Translations under genes and position numbers: made by a program | Part shown: positions 14,897-22,944 of the stretch, piece by piece | Layout: the number at the start of each line of letters is the position of its first letter | Position numbering within the stretch: position 1 is the first letter of the stretch | Origin: Firmicutes bacterium CAG:534 | GTDB lineage: Bacteria > Bacillota > Clostridia > Lachnospirales > Lachnospiraceae | Reading direction: 5' to 3' | Assembly (NCBI GenBank): GCA_000436115.1 | Contig: FR894550.1 | Span: 32,031 to 69,061, forward strand | Length of the DNA: 37,031 bases | Notes under the pieces: model-generated | Told to the model about the DNA's origin: nothing | Seen by the model: the letters and a program-made list of their open reading frames with translations, nothing else | Databases searched by the model: none

Positions 14897-17473
14897 TTAT
14901 TCCAGAGATAAATAAATAACGCCGATCCAGTAGCAGCCATAAAGCTCTGCATCCTCTCCCAAAGCCTCAAATACGGTGTCGGTAACATTATAAAAATCAT
15001 CATCATCCAGAGCATAATCCGTGCGCAGGGTGATCTCTCCCTTCTCCTTCAGCCCTTCTGTGAGCCTTTGGGCGATCTCCTGTACCGGGAAATAGCTGTC
15101 CGTCATATGATAATATTCATATTCCTCGCTGCTGCCGGTATAATTCCGGATGGCCTTATCCTGCATATAATCCCGATCCTCCACAAGCACCCGGTCTCCT
15201 GCAAATGCCGGCAGGTTGAAAAGAGCATTGGAAATACGGTCGTTGTCATTGTTGGTCGCATCCACAATCTGCCATTCATTTCCAATCAGCACCTTATTCC
15301 AGGCGTGGGACAGGCTGCCGTCCAGAAAGCCTGTGACCACAATGGTTTCCAGTCCGGCCTCCTGTGCCAGCAGCTTAAATGCTGCCGCATAACCGGCGCA
15401 GACGCATCTTCCGTTCATCAAAGCGCCATAGGCGGTAAAGGAATCATGATACTGCTGATCTACATACATAAAGTCGTTTTGCTCTGCGTTTGCAAGCGCA
15501 TCCTCATCATAGGTGACGGTATCGCACAGATACTCATTGATGGCAAGCTCTTTTTCCTCCTCTGTCATGTTGGATCTGATGATCCTTTTGATCACCCGGG
15601 AAACCTCCTCCCTGATCTCTTCCTGCTTTCTTGCCTGAACAGAGGCCGTTTCATCATAAGCGAGATGAAGGACGGTTCCCCTTCTGTTAAACCGATACTC
15701 CTTCAGTCCCAGGATCAGCGGGTTTTGATAATATGCCTCCAAAAGCGCATCCTCCGCAAGGGACAGGTCTCTTGCCTCCGGGAAATCCGAAAGATCGATG
15801 GAGGTTGCCCCTCCCAGCATGGAGAGGGCCAGATATTCTGAAAGTGCGCTGCTTGCAAATACAGGGGTGTCCTCCACCTTCCTGACCTGCTTTTCTTCTT
15901 CCTCAATCTCTGTTTCCCGGCCAACTTCCTTATGGGCCATTTTCAGGGAAAGCTCTCCTGATTTTTTCCGAAGATCCGCCTCCCTCTCCTCCAGAAATTC
16001 CAGATCCCTTTCCAGATTTTCTTCCTGGTAGTCGTCCACACGCATGGTATAGTAAAAAGGCGTTCCCTCTACCCGGTAGGGAATGTGAAGGCAGAGCAGA
16101 TCCTCTGCGCCCGTAAAGTTTCCTTCCTCATCAAGGAGGAGAAATCTTTCCATGGATACGTTGGCATCCTCTGTCTGATAGTCGATAAGCCTTTGATTTG
16201 TGATGCCGTCACACATGGTCACATAATCATATACAGGCAGCTCCTTTACTCTCTCGTAGCTTTCTGCAAATCCATTGGCCCGCTCCGTGTCAAAGGCAAT
16301 ACAGTGGGGCAGCTTAGGGGCAAGCTCCCTGTTCAGGAAATAGTTGCTGGCCATGGAAGTGCCCTCCTTACAGATGGCAATGACACAGATCCCTTCTTCT
16401 CCATAGGAAGTATCCTCATAAACCACCTGCCCCGGTTCATATTGATCCTTATAATACTCAAAATCCCCTTCGTTGTTCCAGTCGTCCTCACTCACACGAT
16501 AGGTCTTAAATTCCTGGTTGACCAGCTCTGTCACGTCATACTCCGGCTGCTCTGTGGTCCAGGTGGTCTCCTTCGTCATTGCAAGGGCAAACATCATGGA
16601 ATCCAGTCCTCTTTCCTCCCGGTATTTGACCCTGCAGACAAGATAGTCCTCTGCACCTTCTACCGGCGTCCAGGAAAACTGCGCCCTTCCATCCTCCAGA
16701 ACAGAATAGGTAAGATGGGGAGTCTCTTCCAGCTCTCCCTTCAGCGTAATGATCCGCACAATGGGCTTTTCCAGCTTCTGTCCGGTCTGCTCATCATAAT
16801 ACTGTGCCAGATACAGGGTTCCGAGATTTCCCCAGTCTGCGCCGCTCCCCCGGTCAAAAAACAGATTATCGGAATGCTCGTACCTCTTTACCTGCTCTGT
16901 GCTCAGCCCTCCAAAGGCCACCTTATTGACTCCATAGTGGGAAGGGGTCATGGTCAGCGTCTTTTTCTCCGGATCCCACAGATAATCCCCTGCAATGACC
17001 GGTTCGGTGAGCTCCGGATCCTGATAGATCCCGTAGATCTCATACCAGTATTCCACGCCCTCTATGGCAGTTGCGTCATAGCCAAGCTCAAAGACCAGAT
17101 TATCCCCCCTGCCCAGATCTTCAATGGGCTCTCCATAGGTGTGTCCGTAGATCGTATGGTTTTCGTACTTCTCCTTGACCTCTCCTGCCAGGCGTTTCTG
17201 CTCAATATAAACAACGCTTTCCTCATCCCCTGCATTTCCGGGACCCGCAGGCTCTTCCTTATCCCCACTTTCAGAAACAAAAACCGCCTCTTCTCCCTTC
17301 ATGCTGCATGTGCTTCCATACAGCACTCCGGCCAGAAGGGCGGCGATCAGTGCAAAAGAAATCCCCGTCTTTAAGAAACGGTCTTTTGTGATCCATCTCC
17401 TGTTTTCCTTTTGTTCCCTGGTCAGCTGTTTCCGCTCGATAACGATCCTGATCCAGTCATTTTCAAATTTCAT
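14897..17473 (-). CDS. Membrane-anchored transglutaminase-like protein
   Basis: An 858-residue protein with a cytoplasmic N-terminus, one membrane span at about 34-54 and a large outside part. A fibronectin-III-like stretch (FSWTPVEGAEDYLVC) lies around residues 265-300. The transglutaminase core near the C-terminus has a complete triad: C692 (GRCVCAGYA), H723 (SHAWN) and D738 (QIVDATNND). Such bacterial proteins are cysteine proteases or crosslinking enzymes of the envelope; which one applies here is open. It is last gene of an ECF operon, its ATG overlapping the preceding stop by 4 nt, so it may be an effector of that sigma pathway. A strong terminator follows. Confidence 0.88.
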   Translation of the reverse strand: MKFENDWIRIVIERKQLTREQKENRRWITKDRFLKTGISFALIAALLAGVLYGSTCSMKGEEAVFVSESGDKEEPAGPGNAGDEESVVYIEQKRLAGEVKEKYENHTIYGHTYGEPIEDLGRGDNLVFELGYDATAIEGVEYWYEIYGIYQDPELTEPVIAGDYLWDPEKKTLTMTPSHYGVNKVAFGGLSTEQVKRYEHSDNLFFDRGSGADWGNLGTLYLAQYYDEQTGQKLEKPIVRIITLKGELEETPHLTYSVLEDGRAQFSWTPVEGAEDYLVCRVKYREERGLDSMMFALAMTKETTWTTEQPEYDVTELVNQEFKTYRVSEDDWNNEGDFEYYKDQYEPGQVVYEDTSYGEEGICVIAICKEGTSMASNYFLNRELAPKLPHCIAFDTERANGFAESYERVKELPVYDYVTMCDGITNQRLIDYQTEDANVSMERFLLLDEEGNFTGAEDLLCLHIPYRVEGTPFYYTMRVDDYQEENLERDLEFLEEREADLRKKSGELSLKMAHKEVGRETEIEEEEKQVRKVEDTPVFASSALSEYLALSMLGGATSIDLSDFPEARDLSLAEDALLEAYYQNPLILGLKEYRFNRRGTVLHLAYDETASVQARKQEEIREEVSRVIKRIIRSNMTEEEKELAINEYLCDTVTYDEDALANAEQNDFMYVDQQYHDSFTAYGALMNGRCVCAGYAAAFKLLAQEAGLETIVVTGFLDGSLSHAWNKVLIGNEWQIVDATNNDNDRISNALFNLPAFAGDRVLVEDRDYMQDKAIRNYTGSSEEYEYYHMTDSYFPVQEIAQRLTEGLKEKGEITLRTDYALDDDDFYNVTDTVFEALGEDAELYGCYWIGVIYLSLE

Positions 17474-17973
17474 TGCTCTTTCGTTTCCCTTCTGTAGGCC
17501 TCCTGCGAAAGGGCTAAAAGCTCCTTATCATCTTCTGCCTGTGCCGTAAACAGGTATCCCTGTTCCTGCTTCTTGATATATACCTCTCCTGCCTTGTTCT
17601 CTTCCTCCCAAAGCAGATAGTAGGTTACTTCTTCTTCCTTTATCACTTCCGCCGCTTCAAATCTCTCCGGCATTTTATCCATGGGAACCAGTTTGTCCTT
17701 TTGGGGGATCTGGGAAATTTCCCTGGTCTGTTCTGTTTTGTGCCCCATTCTTTGAGGCGTCTGGTTTCTGCTCCCTGCCTGCTGCAGCGCTCCCGGCAAA
17801 AAAAGAAGCAATATACAGGCAGCGGCCGCCCCTAAAATGGGAAAGAGCCTTTGCTGTCTCTTTTTCCGCAGCGCATAGCTTCCGGATTCCTGCAAAGCCG
17901 CCAGCTTTGTGCGCCTTATCAGATCCTCTCCCGCATGCACCTTGGCCATTTCCTTGCGATATTCCTGTATCAT
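17470..17973 (-). CDS. Single-span membrane protein, probable anti-sigma factor
   Basis: A 167-residue protein. About 42 cytoplasmic residues rich in charge (RKEMAKVHAGEDLIRRTK) are followed by one membrane span (about 45-62) and an outside domain of ~100 residues. Its gene overlaps the ECF sigma gene before it and the transglutaminase gene after it by 4 nt each. Position and topology are those of a membrane anti-sigma factor, but the zinc anti-sigma HxxxCxxC motif is missing, so the assignment rests on context. The outside part has no cysteines and no domain that I recognise. Confidence 0.6.
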   Translation of the reverse strand: MIQEYRKEMAKVHAGEDLIRRTKLAALQESGSYALRKKRQQRLFPILGAAAACILLLFLPGALQQAGSRNQTPQRMGHKTEQTREISQIPQKDKLVPMDKMPERFEAAEVIKEEEVTYYLLWEEENKAGEVYIKKQEQGYLFTAQAEDDKELLALSQEAYRRETKEQ

Positions 17974-18470
17974 AAGTCAGGATCTCCTTTTAAGCTTTCC
18001 CGAAGCATCTCCCTGGCTCTGAAAAGCTGTGATTTCACAGTGCTTTCTTTTTGGTTTGTAATCCTTGCGATTTCCGTTACGGAAAGCTCCTCATAGTAAA
18101 ACAAATGGATGACCAGCCTGTACTTTTCCGGAAGCTCCTCCACTGCATCCCTGACGGGATGCTCCTTCTCCATAAGGCTGCTTTCGCCTGTTTCCGCGAG
18201 ATACTCCGTTTCCTCCAGAAAGGTCACCCTCCTGTGCCAGGCGCCGTCAAAGTGCTTTCTTGCACAGTTTACGGTCACCTTTAAAAGCCACGCCTTTACA
18301 TGCTCCCAGCTTTTCATCTTATCCATATGCTTCACCAGACGTACAAAAACCTCCTGAAAAAGATCCTCTGCGTCCGCCTGGTTTTTCATCTGGGAGAGAG
18401 CCACACGATACACCATATCGGCATACCGGTCTATGGCTCCCTCCACAGTCATTGGTTCCTCAACTGACAT
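17970..18470 (-). CDS. ECF-type RNA polymerase sigma factor
   Basis: A 166-residue sigma-70 family protein with only regions 2 and 4. Region 2 shows YADMVYRVALSQM and QADAEDLFQEVFVRL (the DAED-QE signature). Region 4 shows LPEKYRLVIHLFYYEELS followed by VTEIARITNQKESTVKSQL, the helix-turn-helix that reads the -35. It heads a three-gene operon with the anti-sigma-like and transglutaminase-like genes. ATG 18470 is used, with AGGGG about 8 nt upstream; an ATG at 18452 with GAGGA 5 nt before it is an alternative. Its promoter (18531-18559) looks like a housekeeping one, not GGAAC-type autoregulation. Confidence 0.94.
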   Translation of the reverse strand: MSVEEPMTVEGAIDRYADMVYRVALSQMKNQADAEDLFQEVFVRLVKHMDKMKSWEHVKAWLLKVTVNCARKHFDGAWHRRVTFLEETEYLAETGESSLMEKEHPVRDAVEELPEKYRLVIHLFYYEELSVTEIARITNQKESTVKSQLFRAREMLRESLKGDPDL

Positions 18471-18530
18471 TTCCTTTTCCCCTGTCCTGCGTCATTTGAA
18501 GCCAAAACAGCGCATGACTCCAACATTACT

Positions 18531-18559
18531 ATTATACAGGATGGTTCGTTCCTTGCCTA
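18531..18559 (-). promoter_or_regulatory. Putative promoter of the ECF operon
   Basis: On the minus strand TAGGCA (18554-18559), 17 nt, and a perfect TATAAT (18531-18536). The -35 overlaps the stop codon of the upstream lipoprotein gene. The ATG lies about 60 nt downstream. Confidence 0.6.
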
Positions 18560-19879
18560 GTCCGGTACCTGGCCATTTTGCAAAATATCTTCTACGATCA
18601 CAAACGGATTTTCTTCTGCTCCGTCCCCTGCCGCTGCCATGATCTCATACATATAGCTGTCATCAAAGATCAGGTACAGGTTATAAACGCCGGTAATTCC
18701 CTCTTCTACCTGTGCGGTCATCTCTACTAAAATCGCTTCTCCCAGACAGGTATCGCCGTAATAGGAAGCCTTTACATCGCCGCTTGCTCCATACTGTTCC
18801 TTTACCATTTCAGACAGGCCCTTCAGGCTTTCCTCATCAGACAGATCTACGCCTTCCATTTCTCCGTAGCCCATATATTCCTTCTGCAGCATGATAAAGC
18901 ACTGTGCATTCACTGCATCGCCCTCAGGTGCATAGACAAAGTTATCATAGCTGCTTACATCATAGTCCTTATCCCAGCCATCCGGCAGCGTGAACATGAC
19001 AAAATCAGTTGCAAAGGTGCTGTCGCCGCCGCTTGCTTCATAGTCCTCAAGCTTCTTTTGGGCTGCATCCTTATCCCAGTCAATCTCAAATTGATAGAAA
19101 GCTTCCAGCTCTTCTAAAAGCTCCGGCGTCTTTCCGGTCACCTCATCTGCGCTCACATCAAAACGTGCCATTGCCGTTCTGCCATCCTCAAATTCCTTAA
19201 GATAATAGGTGGAAAAAACGGGCGTTAATGAGGCCTCATATTTATTGTAGAGCAGATATTCCACGGTCTGACGCGCCGTGTTCCTGTCGATTTCTTCCGG
19301 CTCACCGATTACAACATCCTTGGTACCGTCCGAATAAAAAGGATCAAATTCATTTTCAACATAATACTGCAGATTTTCACTTACCAGATAATCCTCAGCC
19401 GCATAACGGATAATGGGGTTCAGCTCGATCCGGAAGGATACCCCCAGCTTATCTCCGGTGACACGGTTCATGCTCACATAAACATAATCATCCTGGGGAA
19501 TAAATACATCCATGGAATAGCTTTCCATCTTGCCGGTCTCTTCGTTCTTCTCAGACTGGGTTCTTAAATTCTCACAGTAAAGATATTCAAATCCGTCATA
19601 GTCTGCAATGTCATCCTCTCCCAGTACCGGATGGTCAAGGCTTACTGACAATTCCTCGCTGTCCCCAGCTTCCTCGTCCACATCCTCGTCTTCTGTTACC
19701 TCTTCCTCCGTGGTCTGGCCTTCTTCCTGCTTTTTCTTCTCCAGCGCCTGCTTTGCTGCCTCTACCGCGCTTCCGCAAGCCCCAAGGGGCAGTACCATGC
19801 AGACAAGCAGCAGGCACACCAACAGTTTCTTTTGCAATTTTCTCATCTTCTCCCTCATTTCTGCGTTCCATTTCCGCAT
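18557..19879 (-). CDS. Uncharacterised lipoprotein
   Basis: A protein of up to 440 residues with a lipoprotein signal: basic start, hydrophobic LLVCLLLVCMVLP and lipobox LGACGS. It is followed by an acidic low-complexity linker rich in E and D (about residues 48-78), then a secreted domain of ~350 residues that I do not recognise. Three starts are possible (19879, 19858, 19846); the ribosome site is poor for all, and the last two place the lipobox at a more usual distance. It lies just upstream of the ECF operon on the same strand and might feed that signalling, but it has its own 5' region after a strong hairpin at 19906-19940. Confidence 0.75.
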   Translation of the reverse strand: MRKWNAEMREKMRKLQKKLLVCLLLVCMVLPLGACGSAVEAAKQALEKKKQEEGQTTEEEVTEDEDVDEEAGDSEELSVSLDHPVLGEDDIADYDGFEYLYCENLRTQSEKNEETGKMESYSMDVFIPQDDYVYVSMNRVTGDKLGVSFRIELNPIIRYAAEDYLVSENLQYYVENEFDPFYSDGTKDVVIGEPEEIDRNTARQTVEYLLYNKYEASLTPVFSTYYLKEFEDGRTAMARFDVSADEVTGKTPELLEELEAFYQFEIDWDKDAAQKKLEDYEASGGDSTFATDFVMFTLPDGWDKDYDVSSYDNFVYAPEGDAVNAQCFIMLQKEYMGYGEMEGVDLSDEESLKGLSEMVKEQYGASGDVKASYYGDTCLGEAILVEMTAQVEEGITGVYNLYLIFDDSYMYEIMAAAGDGAEENPFVIVEDILQNGQVPD

Positions 19880-19905
19880 TCTTTGTTTTTACCTTACACT
19901 AATAA

Positions 19906-19940
19906 TACCCCTCCCACCTTTCAAAGGTTGCAGAGGGGTA
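19906..19940. other. Strong intergenic hairpin between trkH and the lipoprotein gene
   Basis: TACCCCTC (19906-19913) pairs with GAGGGGTA (19933-19940), and ACCTTT (19916-19921) pairs with AAAGGT (19923-19928) inside it. On the minus strand only TTATTAG follows, a poor U-run, so it may be a weak terminator for the aspS-trkA-trkH unit or an mRNA-stabilising stem. Confidence 0.6.
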
Positions 19941-19981
19941 AAAAATATTTAGAAATAATTTTTTCAAAGCATCTTTTCTGT

Positions 19982-21421
19982 CTACCTGTCATGGGCCGAT
20001 CTTGCAAACAAAAGAAACATGGGGAAAATTTCCAGTCTCCCGGTCAACATCACAAAGCTTAAGAGCACCTTTGCCCAGTCAGAATACACACTGAAATTGG
20101 ACATGGGCCCTACCAGGTTCAGTCCCGGCCCGATATTGTTAAAGCAGGTAATGACCGCCGTTACATTGGTGGTAAAATCCAGTCCGTCCAGGGAAAGGAT
20201 CAGTGTAAAGATGCAGATCAATACCATATAGGTTGCCGCATAGATCCTGGTGCTTTCCAGTGTTCTGCCGCCCACCGCCTTTCCATCCAGCCTGACGGTG
20301 ATCACCTCTTTGGGGTTAATGATCTGGTGGATCTCCTGGAAAAAGGATTTTACCAGAATGATCGCCCGTGAAACCTTAAATCCGCCTCCGGTAGAACCGG
20401 CACAGGCTCCCACCAGGGACAAAAAGACGATCAGATGCTTTGCATATTCCGGCCAGGCCTCATAATCCACTGTGGAAAAGCCCGTGGTAGTCAATATGCT
20501 TGACACCTGGAAAAAGGCCTGCCGCAGCGCCGTTCCCACATTTCCCACCATGCCTGCAATGTTGACCGTAATGGATACCACAGCAAAAGCTGCGATCCCC
20601 AGATAAACCTTGATCTCTTCCATGGAAAAGGCTTCCCGGAACTTCCTGAGCAGCAGAAGATGGTACACATTAAAGTTAATTCCAAACAGCAGCATGAAAA
20701 TGCCCAGAATGATCTCAATGGCCAGACTGTTGTAGCCGGCAATTCCTGCTGAAGAAACGGCAAACCCTCCGGTTCCCGCAGTGCCAAAGGCAATGCAGAA
20801 GGTATCAAAGGGCTGCATTCCAAATGCCAGAAGCAGAAGGATCAGGATCAGGGTCATTGCCGCATAAATGCCATACAGGATCATGGAAGTGGTTCTCATT
20901 CTGGGAACCAGCTTTCCTGCTGTAGGCCCGGGCACCTCCGCTCTTACCAGGTGCATGGAATTATCATTATTCATGGGCATCACCATGAGCACAAAGACCA
21001 GCACGCCCATGCCGCCGATCCAATGGGTAAAGCTTCTCCAGAACAACACACCGTGTCCCAGAAGCTCAGGCTTTGCAAGTACAGAAGCTCCTGTTGTGGT
21101 AAAGCCGGACACAATCTCAAACAGTGCGCCGAAATAGCTTTCAAAGCCCCCGGAAAGATAAAGAGGCAGCGCACCGATCAGACTGATCACGATCCACGCC
21201 GCAGCCACAATAAAATATCCGTCCCGGCTGCTGATCCTTTGTTCCGACTGTCTGACCCGGCAGAGAAGAACGCCCAGGATCAGCGCAGGCACCATAGTCT
21301 CTATAAACGCCATGGCGTCCCCATCCCCATAGGAAAGGGCAACGATCAGTGACGGTATCATCAGAAATACCTCTATAAGGATGATCTTTCCCATAAAACT
21401 GATTATTTTTCGCTTATTCAT
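19982..21421 (-). CDS. trkH: TrkH/KtrB-type potassium uptake membrane subunit
   Basis: A 479-residue integral membrane protein with the four pore repeats of the Trk/Ktr family. The filter segments are FTTTGASVL, GTAGTGGFAVS, LTTTGFSTVD and NNIGPGLN, each with the conserved glycine. A further hallmark, AGSTGGGFKVSR, precedes the last third. It forms the K+ channel that TrkA gates. It lies 17 nt after trkA, in the same transcription unit. The length fits TrkH more than the ~445-residue KtrB, though the two are hard to separate by eye. Confidence 0.95.
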   Translation of the reverse strand: MNKRKIISFMGKIILIEVFLMIPSLIVALSYGDGDAMAFIETMVPALILGVLLCRVRQSEQRISSRDGYFIVAAAWIVISLIGALPLYLSGGFESYFGALFEIVSGFTTTGASVLAKPELLGHGVLFWRSFTHWIGGMGVLVFVLMVMPMNNDNSMHLVRAEVPGPTAGKLVPRMRTTSMILYGIYAAMTLILILLLLAFGMQPFDTFCIAFGTAGTGGFAVSSAGIAGYNSLAIEIILGIFMLLFGINFNVYHLLLLRKFREAFSMEEIKVYLGIAAFAVVSITVNIAGMVGNVGTALRQAFFQVSSILTTTGFSTVDYEAWPEYAKHLIVFLSLVGACAGSTGGGFKVSRAIILVKSFFQEIHQIINPKEVITVRLDGKAVGGRTLESTRIYAATYMVLICIFTLILSLDGLDFTTNVTAVITCFNNIGPGLNLVGPMSNFSVYSDWAKVLLSFVMLTGRLEIFPMFLLFARSAHDR

Positions 21422-21438
21422 TTTTCTTCACGCCTTCC

Positions 21439-22821
21439 CTAGTCCGCAAAGATGTCTTCTAACCGTGCGATCTGTCTGTTGATGGTAGCTACTAACGCCG
21501 TGTCGCCGGCCTTCAGCATATCCTCGCCATGGGGGATAATGGTGCTGCCGTCGCGGATGATACAGCCCAGCAGGATATCCTGCTTCAGCTTCAGATCCTT
21601 CAGCGGCACTTCAAGATTAGGATCGTCCCTGTCAATTTTGAATTCAATAAATTCGATCTTGCCGTCCATCAGCCGGTACAGGGATTCCACAGCATCATTA
21701 TCCTCTGCATTTAAGAGGGATCTGCCGTAGCCTAAAATTCTGTCTGCCGCAACATCTTCCCTTGAAATACTGCAGATCCTGCTGCCGCTTTGCAGCACCT
21801 TCAGCCTGGACTTTGCTCCGATCCTGGAAACCACCTTATTGATATTGCGGGACTCCGCATACATGGCGGCTACCAGATTGTATTCGTCATTATCTGTAAT
21901 GGCAATAAAGGCATCCGTGTTGGAAATATCCGTGTCAGACATGGAATCGAAATAAGCCAGGGCATCATCACACATCACAGCGGCTCCCGTAAGCTCCTCA
22001 GACATCTTTTTGGCAAGCTCCGGATTTTTTTCGATCATGGTCACCTTGGCGCCCTGCCTGCTGAGGGTTTCCGCCAGATAATAGGAAATCCTGCCTCCTC
22101 CTGCGATCAGCACCGACTGCAGCGGCTTCACCGGCAGACCAAGCTTTTTGAAGGATTTGCGGAATTCCTCTGCCGCCCCTGTCAGGTAAAGGATATCGCC
22201 GCCTTTCAGTACCGTATGTCCGGTAGGCACAAAGGCTTCCCCCTCGCGCACTACGGCACAGATCAGCAGATTGATCCCCATATTCTGATTGATCTCGATC
22301 AGGCTCTTTCCGTCCAGGGGAGCTGCTTTTCCTACGGTCATCTCCACCAGCTCTGCCCTGCCTCCGGCAAAGACCTCCACCCTGGTTGCCAGGGGGAAAC
22401 GTAAGAGCCTGGAAATTTCCATTGCCGTTGCAAGCTCCGGATTGATGATCATGCTGATGCCAAGCTTGCTTTTATAAAATTTATTCTGCCTGGCATAATC
22501 CACATCCCGGATCCGGGCAATGGTATGCTTGGCTCCCATCATGTGGGCCGTCATGCAGCTTAAGATATTCAATTCGTCCGATTCCGTTACAGAGATAAAA
22601 ATATCCGCTTCACTGGCGCCAGCATCCTTAAGCGTTCCGTAGGAGGCCCCATTCCCCTGAAAGCAGATCACATCTGCGGAATTGCTCATGGTATTTACTA
22701 CGTTTTCTTCCCGGTCGATCACAGTGATCTCATATCCGTCATGAGAAAGCTGTACGGCGAGATTTTTTCCAATCTCGCCGCCCCCGACTACAAATATTTT
22801 CATATTACTACGCCGTGTCAT
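21439..22821 (-). CDS. trkA: Trk potassium uptake regulatory subunit TrkA (double RCK)
   Basis: A 460-residue cytoplasmic protein built from two RCK units. The first NAD-binding loop is FVVGGGEIGKNLA with VIDREE at its beta-2 end; the second is LIAGGGRISYYLA with MIEKNPE. Each is followed by a TrkA-C domain, the fused form typical of TrkA rather than KtrA. It binds nucleotide and gates TrkH, encoded 17 nt downstream. The frame runs back to 22893, but that part is the dispersed repeat. I choose ATG 22821 because GAGGA lies 7 nt before it; ATG 22803 (MKIFVVGGG) lacks a ribosome site. That GAGGA is the last five bases of repeat copy B. Confidence 0.94.
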   Translation of the reverse strand: MTRRSNMKIFVVGGGEIGKNLAVQLSHDGYEITVIDREENVVNTMSNSADVICFQGNGASYGTLKDAGASEADIFISVTESDELNILSCMTAHMMGAKHTIARIRDVDYARQNKFYKSKLGISMIINPELATAMEISRLLRFPLATRVEVFAGGRAELVEMTVGKAAPLDGKSLIEINQNMGINLLICAVVREGEAFVPTGHTVLKGGDILYLTGAAEEFRKSFKKLGLPVKPLQSVLIAGGGRISYYLAETLSRQGAKVTMIEKNPELAKKMSEELTGAAVMCDDALAYFDSMSDTDISNTDAFIAITDNDEYNLVAAMYAESRNINKVVSRIGAKSRLKVLQSGSRICSISREDVAADRILGYGRSLLNAEDNDAVESLYRLMDGKIEFIEFKIDRDDPNLEVPLKDLKLKQDILLGCIIRDGSTIIPHGEDMLKAGDTALVATINRQIARLEDIFAD

Positions 22822-22826
22822 TTTTA

Positions 22827-22920
22827 TCCTCATTTCTGCGCACGCTTTTTGCACATACCGAGTTTGTGCCAAGTGTGCGCAGACACAAATCACGCGATTG
22901 AAAAATTTTATTTTTCAATC
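22827..22920 (-). repeat. Dispersed structured repeat element, copy B
   Basis: The second copy of the element at 7003-7097, in the same orientation and again between two minus-strand genes (aspS and trkA). The first hairpin (22896-22920) is identical to copy A. In the second (22863-22889) and third (22837-22855), copy B differs from A by one base in each stem. On the minus strand both changes give G-U pairs, on the plus strand they give A-C mismatches. The element begins 24 nt after the aspS stop and ends with the GAGGA that serves as trkA ribosome site. Confidence 0.85.
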
Positions 22921-22944
22921 TTGCTTTCATCCCTTACTCATCCC

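Noticed and set aside
16085..17374. 429-codon plus-strand open frame
   Set aside because: It is antisense to the transglutaminase-like gene, has no family features and no ribosome site.
18537..18560. GGAAC before the ECF gene as an ECF autoregulatory -35
   Set aside because: The distance to the only -10-like box is 11 nt, too short for an ECF promoter; a housekeeping promoter fits better.
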